From Streptococcus iniae (GTDB lineage: Bacteria; Bacillota; Bacilli; Lactobacillales; Streptococcaceae): a DNA stretch of 64,000 nucleotides. The notes below the pieces were generated by a model that was not told the DNA's origin, did no database searches, and was given only the letters and a program-made list of their open reading frames with translations. The stretch lies in contig NZ_CP132230.1 in NCBI RefSeq assembly GCF_030732225.1, positions 896,001 to 960,000 on the forward strand, written 5' to 3'. The translations under genes and the position numbers were made by a program. Positions 48,044 through 58,410 of this stretch are shown in pieces; the first letter of the stretch is position 1; each line of letters starts with the position of its first letter.

Positions 48044-51000
48044 ATGTTTGCACAAATCGATACAAAAACAGTTTATTCCTTTATGGATAGTTTGGTTGAC
48101 TTGGAAAGCTATATTCAAAGAGCTAAAGCTTTGGGTTACCAATCAATTGGAATAATGGATAAAGATAATTTGTATGGTGCTTATCATTTTATCAAAAATT
48201 GCCAGAAACATGGTCTACAACCTATTTTGGGTTTGGAAATTGACTACCCAATTAATGGAGGAAATCATCCGATTTATTTAATTGCACTTAACAATGCTGG
48301 TTATAAAAGTCTTTTGAAAATATCTAGTGCAAAAATGTCTGCACGTTTTGTGCCTTCAGAACTTGTCAATTATTGCCAGAATCTTGCCGTTATTATTCCT
48401 TATGAGGATGGCCAGGGCGACCTTGATCTGCCTTTTGATTATTTCCTTGGGATTTATGAAACAACTGATATTCCAGTAACAAAGCGCCAGCTGATTCCAT
48501 TAAGGCAAGTAAGGTATTTTGAAGAAGAAGACCGTGAAGCCTTGCAGATTTTACATGCTATTCGAGATAATTTAAACTTAAATGAGACTGCTGTGGTTGA
48601 AGCTGATCATTTTTTAGAGAACTGTCAGGTGATGACCCAGCGCTTTCAAGAAAAGGCGCCTCAAGCTTTGGAAACTTTAGAAAATGTCCTTGCAAGTATC
48701 GACTATCAGTTTGATTCAAAATTGAAGTTGCCAAGATTTAACCGTGAGAAAAAAGCTCATTTGGAGTTGTGCCAGTTAACAGAAGCAGGGCTTAAACAAA
48801 GGCAATTGTGGCTTCCGGTTTATCAGGAACGCCTGAAGCAGGAGCTAGCAATTATCTCTGAAATGGGATTTGATGATTATTTTCTTATTGTCTGGGATCT
48901 TCTACGTTTTGGGCGTAGTAAAGGCTATTATATGGGAATGGGACGTGGTTCAGCAGCTGGTAGTTTAGTGGCCTATGCTTTGCAGATTACTGGAATTGAT
49001 CCCGTCAAAAATAACCTACTTTTTGAGCGGTTTTTAAATAAAGAACGCTATAGCATGCCTGATATTGATATTGATTTGCCGGATATCTACCGTTCAGAAT
49101 TTCTTCATTATGTGCGTGATCGTTATGGTAGGGATCATTCAGCTCAGATTGTCACCTTTTCGACATTTGGTCCAAAACAAGCTATTCGGGATGTTTTTAA
49201 GCGTTATGGGGTGCCCGAGTATGAGATTAGTCATTTCAGTAAAAAAATTGGATTTAAGGACACACTAACCAGTGTTTACGAAAAAAATATCAGTTTCAGA
49301 CAAGCCATTAACAGTAAATTAGAATATCAAAAAGCCTTTGAAATGGCTAGACGCATTGAAGGAAATCCACGTCAAACCTCTATTCACGCTGCAGGAATTG
49401 TCATGAGTGATGATAATCTGACAGATCATATTCCACTCAAGCAAGGGGAAGATATGATGATTACGCAATACGATGCTGCTGCAGTAGAGGCAAATGGTCT
49501 TTTAAAGATGGATTTTTTGGGCTTGCGGAATCTGACATTTGTTCAAAAAATGAAAGAAAAGGTTGCCAAAGAATTTGGTCAGGATATTCTTATTGAAGAT
49601 ATTAATCTTGAAGATAAAAAAACCTTAGCTCTTTTTGCTCGTGGTGATACCAAAGGGATTTTCCAATTTGAACAAAATGGTGCCATTAGTCTTTTAAAAC
49701 GGATTAAGCCTGTAAAATTTGAAGAAATTGTTGCTACAACCAGCCTGAATAGGCCTGGAGCAAGTGATTACACTAATAATTTCATTAAGCGTCGTATGGG
49801 TCAGGAAAAAATTGATTTAATTGATCCTGTCATTGCGCCCATTTTAGAACCAACTTATGGCATTATGCTTTATCAGGAACAAGTTATGCAAATTGCTCAG
49901 GTGTTTGCAGGCTTTACTCTTGGAAAAGCAGATTTATTACGCCGAGCCATGTCCAAGAAAGATGCCAATGAAATGAGCAAAATGGAAGCCGATTTTCTTG
50001 AAGGGGCTTCAAAACTTGGGCGTTCGCCTGAAACAGCAAAAGTGCTTTTTAAACGGATGGAAAAATTTGCGGGTTATGGCTTTAATAGAAGTCACGCCTT
50101 TGCTTATTCTGCCCTAGCTTTTCAATTAGCCTATTTCAAAGCGCATTACCCATCTGTCTTTTTTGATGTTATCATGAATTACTCTAATGCTGATTATATA
50201 ACAGATGCCTTAGATTCTGATTTTCGTGTGGTACCATTATCCATTAATACCATTCCTTATACCGATAAGGTTGAAAATGGGACGATTTTAATGGGCATGA
50301 AAAATATCAAAGGAATCCCTAGAGACTTAGCTTATTGGATTATTGAAGCACGGCCATTTACAAGCATTGAAAATTTTTTAATGCAATTACCAGAAAAATA
50401 CCAGAAAAAAGATTTCTTGACACCCTTGATTAGCATTGGTTTATTTGATTGTTTCGAAAAAAACAGACGTAAAGTCTTGGAAAATTCTGATGCTTTAGTA
50501 ACTTTTGTCAATGAGTTAGGATCTTTGTTTGCGGATTCTTCCTTTGCTTGGGTTGAAGCAGACGATTTTACAAACAGTGAAAAATATCAGATGGAACGTG
50601 ATTATATTGGCGTCGGTTTAAGCAAACATCCGCTAGTTGAAATGATGCAGAATTTTAAAGGGGATTTCACCTCAATTTCAAAAGTGGTTAAAGACAGCGA
50701 TGTGCATTTATTGGTGCAAATTGAAACGATTCGTGTGATTCGAACAAAATCAAATGGGCAACAAATGGCCTTTATGACAGTGACTGATACCAAGAAAAAA
50801 ATGGATGTAACACTATTTCCAGAGCAGTTTATCCGTTTTAAAGAGTTGCTAATCGAAGGGGAAATGTATTATATAGGTGGACGTGTCAAGGAACGTGATG
50901 GACGTCTTCAACTGATTTTAAATAGTATGAGTGCGATTAACCTTAAAAAATATTGGATTTTATTAGAAAACCATGAGCATGATCAGGCTGTAGCAGAGAT

Positions 51001-51148
51001 AATTGATCAGTTTCCAGGAGATGTTCCAATCCTTATTCATTACCAAGAGACGAAAGAAACTTTGCAAGTTCAAAATAAATCCGTAGAGGTGTCAAGCCAG
51101 TTAGAACAAGCTTTAAAAGAATTTGTAGTGAAAACGGTTTATCAATAA
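48044..51148 (+). CDS. dnaE: DNA polymerase III alpha subunit DnaE
   Basis: The 1034-residue lagging-strand and primer-extension polymerase of Gram-positive bacteria. The N-terminal PHP domain (about 1-200) is degenerate. The catalytic aspartates are in MPDIDIDLPD (residues 340-344). A helix-hairpin-helix and an OB domain (VLLQVETIRVIRTKSNG-like region near 890) follow. A good aaggagag site is present. It is probably a single transcription unit preceding pfkA. Confidence 0.95.
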   Translation: MFAQIDTKTVYSFMDSLVDLESYIQRAKALGYQSIGIMDKDNLYGAYHFIKNCQKHGLQPILGLEIDYPINGGNHPIYLIALNNAGYKSLLKISSAKMSARFVPSELVNYCQNLAVIIPYEDGQGDLDLPFDYFLGIYETTDIPVTKRQLIPLRQVRYFEEEDREALQILHAIRDNLNLNETAVVEADHFLENCQVMTQRFQEKAPQALETLENVLASIDYQFDSKLKLPRFNREKKAHLELCQLTEAGLKQRQLWLPVYQERLKQELAIISEMGFDDYFLIVWDLLRFGRSKGYYMGMGRGSAAGSLVAYALQITGIDPVKNNLLFERFLNKERYSMPDIDIDLPDIYRSEFLHYVRDRYGRDHSAQIVTFSTFGPKQAIRDVFKRYGVPEYEISHFSKKIGFKDTLTSVYEKNISFRQAINSKLEYQKAFEMARRIEGNPRQTSIHAAGIVMSDDNLTDHIPLKQGEDMMITQYDAAAVEANGLLKMDFLGLRNLTFVQKMKEKVAKEFGQDILIEDINLEDKKTLALFARGDTKGIFQFEQNGAISLLKRIKPVKFEEIVATTSLNRPGASDYTNNFIKRRMGQEKIDLIDPVIAPILEPTYGIMLYQEQVMQIAQVFAGFTLGKADLLRRAMSKKDANEMSKMEADFLEGASKLGRSPETAKVLFKRMEKFAGYGFNRSHAFAYSALAFQLAYFKAHYPSVFFDVIMNYSNADYITDALDSDFRVVPLSINTIPYTDKVENGTILMGMKNIKGIPRDLAYWIIEARPFTSIENFLMQLPEKYQKKDFLTPLISIGLFDCFEKNRRKVLENSDALVTFVNELGSLFADSSFAWVEADDFTNSEKYQMERDYIGVGLSKHPLVEMMQNFKGDFTSISKVVKDSDVHLLVQIETIRVIRTKSNGQQMAFMTVTDTKKKMDVTLFPEQFIRFKELLIEGEMYYIGGRVKERDGRLQLILNSMSAINLKKYWILLENHEHDQAVAEIIDQFPGDVPILIHYQETKETLQVQNKSVEVSSQLEQALKEFVVKTVYQ

Positions 51149-51184
51149 AAATCGGATAATAGTGAAGTAATTTTCAAAGAATTA

Positions 51185-51193
51185 TGCTATAAT
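51185..51193 (+). promoter_or_regulatory. Extended -10 promoter of pfkA-pyk
   Basis: TGCTATAAT is a perfect extended -10 element about 35 bases before the pfkA start. No clear -35 box is seen. Confidence 0.6.
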
Positions 51194-51227
51194 TAAGACG
51201 TTAAATTAATTAAAGGAGTACCCCTAA

Positions 51228-52241
<1,014 letters not shown>

Positions 52242-52314
52242 GTAAAATCGAGATAAAATATTATTTTTGTAAAACGTCGGTAATCGACAGAAATAAAAGG
52301 GAGTTTCATTTAAT

Positions 52315-53817
52315 ATGAATAAACGCGTAAAAATTGTTGCAACACTTGGTCCTGCGGTAGAAATCCGTGGTGGTAAAAAATACGGAGAAGATGGCTACTG
52401 GGCTGGACAACTTGATGTTGAAGCTTCAGCTAAAAAAATTGCTGAATTAATCGAAGCTGGTGCTAATGTTTTCCGTTTCAACTTCTCACACGGTGACCAC
52501 GAAGAACAAGGTGCTCGTATGGCAACTGTTCGTCGTGCAGAAGAAATGGCTCGCCAAAAAGTTGGTTTCCTTTTAGATACAAAAGGTCCAGAAATGCGTA
52601 CAGAATTGTTTGCAGAAGATGCAAAAGAGTACAGCTACACAACTGGTGAAAAAATCCGTGTTGCTACTGAACAAGGAATCCAATCAACTCGTGATGTTAT
52701 TGCATTGAGCGTTGCTGGTAGCCTTGACATTTATGACGAAGTTGAAGTTGGTAATACTATTCTTATCGACGATGGTAAACTTGGTCTTAAAGTAGTTGAG
52801 AAAGACATCGCAAGCCGTCAATTTATCGTTGAAGTTGAAAATGATGGCATCATCGCTAAACAAAAAGGTGTTAACATCCCTAACACTAAAATCCCATTCC
52901 CTGCACTTGCAGAACGTGACAATGCTGATATTCGTTTTGGTCTTGAACAAGGTCTTAACTTTATTGCAATCTCATTTGTTCGTACAGCAAAAGATGTTGA
53001 AGAAGTTCGTCAAATCTGTCGTGAAACTGGAAATGATCATGTTCAATTGTTTGCTAAAATCGAAAACCAACAAGGTATTGACAACTTAGATGAAATCATT
53101 GAAGCTGCTGATGGTATCATGATTGCTCGTGGTGATATGGGTATTGAAGTACCATTTGAAATGGTTCCAGTATTCCAAAAAATGATTATTACTAAAGTTA
53201 ATGCTGCAGGTAAAGCTGTTATTACTGCAACAAACATGCTTGAAACGATGACTGATAAACCTCGTGCAACGCGTTCAGAAGTTTCAGATGTTTTCAATGC
53301 TGTTATTGATGGTACTGATGCAACAATGCTTTCAGGTGAATCAGCTAATGGTAAATACCCTGTAGAATCTGTTCGTACAATGGCTACAATTGATAAAAAT
53401 GCTCAAACTCTTCTTAATGAGTATGGTCGTTTAGATTCATCAACTTTCCCACGTACAAACAAAACGGATGTTATTGCTTCAGCAGTTAAAGATGCAACAC
53501 ATTCAATGGATATCAAACTTGTTGTTACTATTACAGAAACTGGAAATACAGCTCGCGCAATTTCTAAATTCCGTCCAGATTCAGATATTTTAGCTGTAAC
53601 TTTTGACGAAAAAGTTCAACGTGCTTTGATGATCTACTGGGGAGTTAACCCTGTCCTAGCTGAGCGTCCTGCATCTACAGATGACATGTTTGAAGTTGCT
53701 GAAGAAGTTGCTTTGAAATCAGGTCTTGTACAATCAGGCGACAACATTATCATTGTTGCTGGTGTACCAGTTGGTACTGGTGGAACAAACACAATGCGTG
53801 TTCGTACAGTAAAATAA
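52315..53817 (+). CDS. pyk: Pyruvate kinase
   Basis: Converts phosphoenolpyruvate to pyruvate with ATP formation. The 500-residue protein has the barrel motifs FRFNFSHGDHEEQG, LDTKGPEMRTE and MIARGDMGIEVPFE, then TNMLETMTDKPRATRSEVSD and the C-terminal allosteric domain. It ends with a terminator 11 bases beyond. Confidence 0.97.
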   Translation: MNKRVKIVATLGPAVEIRGGKKYGEDGYWAGQLDVEASAKKIAELIEAGANVFRFNFSHGDHEEQGARMATVRRAEEMARQKVGFLLDTKGPEMRTELFAEDAKEYSYTTGEKIRVATEQGIQSTRDVIALSVAGSLDIYDEVEVGNTILIDDGKLGLKVVEKDIASRQFIVEVENDGIIAKQKGVNIPNTKIPFPALAERDNADIRFGLEQGLNFIAISFVRTAKDVEEVRQICRETGNDHVQLFAKIENQQGIDNLDEIIEAADGIMIARGDMGIEVPFEMVPVFQKMIITKVNAAGKAVITATNMLETMTDKPRATRSEVSDVFNAVIDGTDATMLSGESANGKYPVESVRTMATIDKNAQTLLNEYGRLDSSTFPRTNKTDVIASAVKDATHSMDIKLVVTITETGNTARAISKFRPDSDILAVTFDEKVQRALMIYWGVNPVLAERPASTDDMFEVAEEVALKSGLVQSGDNIIIVAGVPVGTGGTNTMRVRTVK

Positions 53818-53827
53818 TCAAAAATCA

Positions 53828-53855
53828 AGTCGTGAATAACCTTCACGGCTTTTTT
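53828..53855 (+). terminator. Terminator of pfkA-pyk
   Basis: AGTCGTGAA and TTCACGGCT form a 9-bp stem (one G-U pair) followed by six Ts. Confidence 0.88.
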
Positions 53856-53911
53856 ATATTCTAATCATTCAAACTATTGAAACTTCTAACCTTTTGTTAT
53901 TATAGATATCA

Positions 53912-53920
53912 TGCTATAAT
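53912..53920 (+). promoter_or_regulatory. Extended -10 promoter of the signal-peptidase-like gene
   Basis: TGCTATAAT lies 22 bases before the start codon, the same element as at pfkA. Confidence 0.6.
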
Positions 53921-53942
53921 AGTGTAAAGACTAGGAGTAAAT

Positions 53943-54500
53943 ATGGTAAAAAGAGATTTTATTCGTAATATAGTATTTGGACTTATTTTAATTGTTGTTG
54001 CAATTCTATTAAGAGTTTTTGTGTTTTCTACTGTTAAAGTTGATCAGGCAGCAGCCAATTCTTATCTTAAAACAGGCGATATCGTCACTGTCAAAAAAAA
54101 TATGGAACCTAATTACAAAGATTTCGTGGTCTACACTGTAAAAGGTAAAGACTATATGAGTCGTGTCATTGCAAGTGAAGAACAAACAGTGACCTATATG
54201 GACGATATTTTTTATTTGAACAATAAGGTTGAAGATCAAACCTATATTGAAAAACAAAAAACTGATTTCTTAAGCACCTCCCCTATGGGGTCATTGTTTA
54301 CTGATGACTTTAACATTTTGACTATTTCTGGTGGCAAAGTCAATAGTATACCAAAGGGCAAGTACTTAGTATTAAATGATAATCGTGTGAATCGTATGGA
54401 TAGTAGAACTTTTGGTTTTATTGATCAATCACAAATTAAAGGGATTGTAACCTTTAGAATTTTACCTTTGAAAGATTTTGGATTTGTTGAAGTAGAGTAG
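53943..54500 (+). CDS. lepB: Signal peptidase I homologue lacking the catalytic dyad
   Basis: A 185-residue membrane protein with one N-terminal helix (NIVFGLILIVVAILLRVFVF) and a type I signal peptidase fold. Aligning by the following GD, the usual Ser-Met pair is Ala37-Ala38 (QAAANSYLKTGD), and the usual catalytic Lys before RVI is Ser73 (DYMSRVIA). The box GDNR is NDNR (LVLNDNRVNRMDSRTFG). The enzyme is therefore probably inactive or unusual. The gene's place after pyk is conserved in streptococci. A real signal peptidase must exist elsewhere. Confidence 0.75.
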   Translation: MVKRDFIRNIVFGLILIVVAILLRVFVFSTVKVDQAAANSYLKTGDIVTVKKNMEPNYKDFVVYTVKGKDYMSRVIASEEQTVTYMDDIFYLNNKVEDQTYIEKQKTDFLSTSPMGSLFTDDFNILTISGGKVNSIPKGKYLVLNDNRVNRMDSRTFGFIDQSQIKGIVTFRILPLKDFGFVEVE

Positions 54501-54519
54501 CATTAGGCTACTCTTTTTT
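54494..54519 (+). terminator. Terminator of the signal-peptidase-like gene
   Basis: AGAGTAGC-ATTAG-GCTACTCT is a perfect 8-bp stem followed by TTTTTT. The stop codon lies in the stem. Confidence 0.87.
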
Positions 54520-54530
54520 AGTGAAAAAAC

Positions 54531-54624
54531 ACCAAACTATACCAATTTCTGTTTGACAATAAAAAATCATTATTATATACTGTAAACATAGCATTTCTGA
54601 AAGAAAATTAGACTATACCAATTT
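54531..54624 (+). promoter_or_regulatory. glmS promoter with two NagR-like operators
   Basis: TTGACA (54553-54558) and TATACT (54576-54581) are 17 bases apart. The 13-mer ACTATACCAATTT occurs at 54536-54548, before the -35 box, and at 54612-54624, after the expected start. The second lies in the near-palindrome AATTAGACTATACCAATT, which resembles NagR/DasR-type sites. NagR control of glmS is known in S. mutans; here it is inferred. Confidence 0.6.
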
Positions 54625-54670
54625 TGATAATTAATAGAAAGAAGTAAGTTTTCTTACTTAGGTAAAAAAA

Positions 54671-56485
54671 ATGTGTGGAATTGTTGGAGTTGTAGGCAAT
54701 CGTAATGCAACTGATATCTTAATGCAAGGACTTGAAAAATTGGAATACCGTGGCTATGATTCGGCTGGTATTTTTGTAGCCAATGGTGACCATTCAAACC
54801 TCGTTAAATCTGTTGGTCGTATTGCTGATTTACGTTCTAAAATCGGTATTGATGTTGCTGGTCATACTGGTATTGGACATACACGTTGGGCAACTCATGG
54901 TCAAGCTACTGTAGAAAATGCTCATCCTCACACATCAGCAAGTGGACGTTTTGTTCTTGTTCACAATGGTGTTATTGAAAACTATCTTCAAATGAAAGAA
55001 GAATTCTTAACAGGTCATGATTTCAAAGGGCAAACAGATACTGAAATTGCAGTTCATTTGATTGGTAAATTTGTTGATGAAGATGGTATGCCTGTCCTTG
55101 ATGCATTTAAAAAGGCTCTGTCAATCATTGAAGGGTCATATGCTTTTGCATTGATTGATACTGAAGATGCTGAGACTATTTATGTTGCTAAAAACAAATC
55201 CCCACTACTTATTGGATTAGGGGAAGGCTACAACATGGTATGTTCTGATGCCATGGCTATGATTCGTGAAACAAGTGAATTTATGGAAATCCATGACAAA
55301 GAACTTGTTATTTTAACAAAAGATACTGTAACTGTAACGGACTATGCTGGAAATGAAATGGAACGTGGGTCATACACTGCAGAGCTTGATCTTTCTGATA
55401 TTGGTAAAGGAACTTATCCTTTTTATATGCTTAAAGAAATTGATGAGCAACCAACTGTCATGCGTAAATTAATTTCAACCTATTCTGATGAAGCTGGTAA
55501 AATGACAATTGATCCTGAAATTGTAAAATCAATCCAAGAAGCTGACCGTCTTTACATTCTTGCAGCTGGAACATCTTACAATGCAGGTTTTGCTTCAAAA
55601 GCTATGATTGAAACATTAACAGATACGCCTGTTGAACTTGGTGTTGCATCAGAATGGGGCTATAACATGCCTTTATTGAGCAAAAAGCCAATGTTTATCT
55701 TACTTAGCCAATCAGGTGAAACTGCAGACAGTCGTCAAGTACTTGTTAAAGCAAACCAAATGGGTATTCCAAGTTTAACAGTAACAAATGTTCCAGGATC
55801 AACCTTATCTCGTGAAGCAAGTTACACAATGCTTTTACATGCAGGTCCTGAAATTGCAGTTGCTTCAACAAAAGCTTATACAGCACAAGTAGCTGCACTT
55901 GCTTTCTTATCAAAAGCAGTTGGTGAAGCTAATGGTAAAAAAGAAGCTTTAGAATTTGATTTGGTTCATGAATTGTCATTAGTTGCTCAATCTATTGAGT
56001 CTACCTTGTCTGAAAAAGATTTGATTGCTGAAAAAGTTGAAAAATTATTAGCAACAACACGCAATGCCTTTTATATTGGACGTGGTAATGATTACTATGT
56101 TGCAATGGAAGCTTCATTAAAATTGAAAGAAATTTCATATATTCAATGTGAAGGTTTTGCAGCTGGTGAATTGAAACATGGAACAATTTCACTGATTGAA
56201 GATGGTACACCTGTAATTGGTTTGATTTCATCAAGTGAGGTGGTTGCAGCCCATACACGTGGAAACATTCAAGAAGTAGCAGCTCGTGGAGCAAGTGTTT
56301 TGACAGTTGTTGAAGAAGGACTTGACCGTGAAGGTGATGATATTGTTGTCAATAAAGTGCACCCCTATTTAGCAACAATTGGTATGGTTATCCCAACGCA
56401 ATTAATTGCTTATTATGCCTCATTACAACGTGGTTTAGACGTTGATAAACCTCGTAACTTGGCTAAGGCTGTTACAGTTGAATAA
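54671..56485 (+). CDS. glmS: Glutamine-fructose-6-phosphate aminotransferase
   Basis: Makes glucosamine 6-phosphate, the first step toward cell-wall amino sugars. The 604 residues comprise an N-terminal glutaminase domain with the nucleophile Cys2 (MCGIVGVVG), and two SIS sugar-binding domains (ILAAGTSYNAGFASK and FILLSQSGETADSRQ). The C-terminal end is DKPRNLAKAVTVE. No glmS ribozyme is visible upstream. A terminator follows. Confidence 0.97.
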   Translation: MCGIVGVVGNRNATDILMQGLEKLEYRGYDSAGIFVANGDHSNLVKSVGRIADLRSKIGIDVAGHTGIGHTRWATHGQATVENAHPHTSASGRFVLVHNGVIENYLQMKEEFLTGHDFKGQTDTEIAVHLIGKFVDEDGMPVLDAFKKALSIIEGSYAFALIDTEDAETIYVAKNKSPLLIGLGEGYNMVCSDAMAMIRETSEFMEIHDKELVILTKDTVTVTDYAGNEMERGSYTAELDLSDIGKGTYPFYMLKEIDEQPTVMRKLISTYSDEAGKMTIDPEIVKSIQEADRLYILAAGTSYNAGFASKAMIETLTDTPVELGVASEWGYNMPLLSKKPMFILLSQSGETADSRQVLVKANQMGIPSLTVTNVPGSTLSREASYTMLLHAGPEIAVASTKAYTAQVAALAFLSKAVGEANGKKEALEFDLVHELSLVAQSIESTLSEKDLIAEKVEKLLATTRNAFYIGRGNDYYVAMEASLKLKEISYIQCEGFAAGELKHGTISLIEDGTPVIGLISSSEVVAAHTRGNIQEVAARGASVLTVVEEGLDREGDDIVVNKVHPYLATIGMVIPTQLIAYYASLQRGLDVDKPRNLAKAVTVE

Positions 56486-56497
56486 AAATCACAGATA

Positions 56498-56532
56498 AAG
56501 ATAATTGTCACTGATGACAGTTATCTTTTTTT
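56498..56532 (+). terminator. Terminator of glmS
   Basis: AAGATAATTGTC and GACAGTTATCTT form a 12-bp stem with one G-U pair, followed by a T run. Confidence 0.9.
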
Positions 56533-56618
56533 GTCACAAAACTTGTGCCAAAGTTTGAGTTTTGTCTTTTTCAGTGACATGATATGATGAGAATGTAAAT
56601 AAATTAGGAGGCGTTCTA

Positions 56619-58385
56619 ATGGAACAAAAATCTTCACTTAAAGTAAAAGTTCAAAAGCTAGGGACAGCTTTATCGAACATGGTAATGCCAAATATTGGTG
56701 CTTTTATTGCCTGGGGTGTTTTAACAGCACTTGTTATTCCAACTGGCTGGATGCCTAACAAGGAATTCGCTGTTGCTGTTGGCCCAATGATTTCCTATTT
56801 GCTTCCCTTATTAATTGGTTATACAGGTGGTTACACCGTCTATGGACAACGTGGAGCAGTAGTTGGTGCAATTGCAACTTTTGGAGCGATTGCCGGTTCA
56901 TCAGTTCCAATGTTCATTGGAGCTATGGTAATGGGACCATTTGGAGCATGGGTTATCAAAAAATTTGACCAAGCTTTCCAAGAAAAAATCCGTCCAGGAT
57001 TTGAAATGTTGGTTAACAATTTCTCTGCTGGTTTACTTGGCTTTGGATTACTATTAATCGCTTTTAAGATTGTAGGTCCATTTGTTGCAATTTTTACTGG
57101 TGCAATTGGTAATGGTGTTCAAACAATTGTTGATTTGAAACTGTTACCCTTAGCAAATATTCTCATTGAGCCAGCAAAAATTCTATTCTTAAACAATGCA
57201 CTTAACCATGGCATCTTTACACCACTTGGAGCAGAACAAGTCACTCAAACAGGGAAATCAATTCTCTTCTTATTAGAAGCAAACCCTGGTCCAGGTCTAG
57301 GTATCTTAGTTGCTTTTGCCATGTTTGGCAAAGGAGCCGCAAAATCATCATCATGGGGAGCAATGATTATTCACTTCTTTGGTGGAATCCATGAAATTTA
57401 CTTCCCTTATGTTATGATGAAACCAGCTCTCTTCCTAGCTGTTATTGCCGGTGGTGTGACAGGTACATTTACCAATCAGCTCCTAGGTTCAGGTCTTAGT
57501 GGCCCAGCTTCACCAGGTTCTATTCTTGCAATTATAGGAATGGTTCCAAAAGGTAATAGCTATGTTGTAAACTTATTGTCAGTTTTAGCTGGTGTATTTT
57601 CTGCAGCACTTGTATCTTTCCTTGTTGCTTCAGTAATTCTTAAATCTGATAAATCAGAGGAAAGCTCATTGGAAGCTGCTCAAGCAGCTAGTCAAGCAGC
57701 TAAAGCTCAATCAAAAGGGCAAACAATAGCAGCATCTTCAGAAAATTTTGCAGGTGATGCTATTCAACAAATCATCTTTGCTTGTGATGCAGGTATGGGT
57801 AGCTCAGCTATGGGTGCTTCAATCCTCCGTGATAAAGTCAAAAAAGCAGGACTTTCAATTCCTGTAACCAATAAAGCCATCTCAAACTTAACAGATGTTA
57901 CTAATACTCTTATTGTTACTCAAGAAGAATTGGCAGCGCGAGCTGCGCAAAAAACACCACGTGCAGCACACGTATCAGTTGATAACTTTTTAGCAACACC
58001 AAAATATGATGAAATCGTAGCACAATTGGCAAAAAAGCCACTAGCTGATGACAGCCAAGTAGAGCAATCATCAGCATCAGAAGAAGTTCTTGATTTGAAC
58101 ATCATTGACGAAGTTGTTTTTGCTTATGGACAGTCAAAAGGGTCTGCTACAATGGGGCAAGCCACTTTGCAAGAGATTTTTAAAGTACGTCACATTGGTA
58201 TTCCAGTGTCAAAAGTTGAAAATTCAAAGTTAACTGCTTTTAATGCTAAAAATATTTTAGTTGTATCAGACATTGCCAATCAATCTCATGCACAAGTATT
58301 TGCACCAAATGCACAATACTTAGTCGTTGACAGTTTGGTAACGACAGCTGAGTACGATAAAATGATTGATCGTATGGCAAAATAA
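56619..58385 (+). CDS. mtlA: PTS mannitol transporter EIICB
   Basis: Imports and phosphorylates mannitol. The 588 residues hold a membrane EIIC domain (about 1-345, NMVMPNIGAFIAWGVLTALV, NNALNHGIFTPLG) and an EIIB domain with phosphorylated Cys389 (FACDAGMGSSAMG). A second, degenerate EIIB-like domain follows (VVFAYGQSKGSATMGQATLQ) where Tyr replaces the Cys. Aggagg precedes the start. The EIIA part is encoded separately by mtlF. Confidence 0.95.
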   Translation: MEQKSSLKVKVQKLGTALSNMVMPNIGAFIAWGVLTALVIPTGWMPNKEFAVAVGPMISYLLPLLIGYTGGYTVYGQRGAVVGAIATFGAIAGSSVPMFIGAMVMGPFGAWVIKKFDQAFQEKIRPGFEMLVNNFSAGLLGFGLLLIAFKIVGPFVAIFTGAIGNGVQTIVDLKLLPLANILIEPAKILFLNNALNHGIFTPLGAEQVTQTGKSILFLLEANPGPGLGILVAFAMFGKGAAKSSSWGAMIIHFFGGIHEIYFPYVMMKPALFLAVIAGGVTGTFTNQLLGSGLSGPASPGSILAIIGMVPKGNSYVVNLLSVLAGVFSAALVSFLVASVILKSDKSEESSLEAAQAASQAAKAQSKGQTIAASSENFAGDAIQQIIFACDAGMGSSAMGASILRDKVKKAGLSIPVTNKAISNLTDVTNTLIVTQEELAARAAQKTPRAAHVSVDNFLATPKYDEIVAQLAKKPLADDSQVEQSSASEEVLDLNIIDEVVFAYGQSKGSATMGQATLQEIFKVRHIGIPVSKVENSKLTAFNAKNILVVSDIANQSHAQVFAPNAQYLVVDSLVTTAEYDKMIDRMAK

Positions 58386-58410
58386 AATTAAATTGGTGTA
58401 TAATAACATT

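Noticed and set aside
54501..54670. glmS ribozyme or riboswitch in the glmS leader
   Set aside because: The leader is short and AT-rich, lacks the conserved ribozyme core, and begins with a protein-operator-like promoter.
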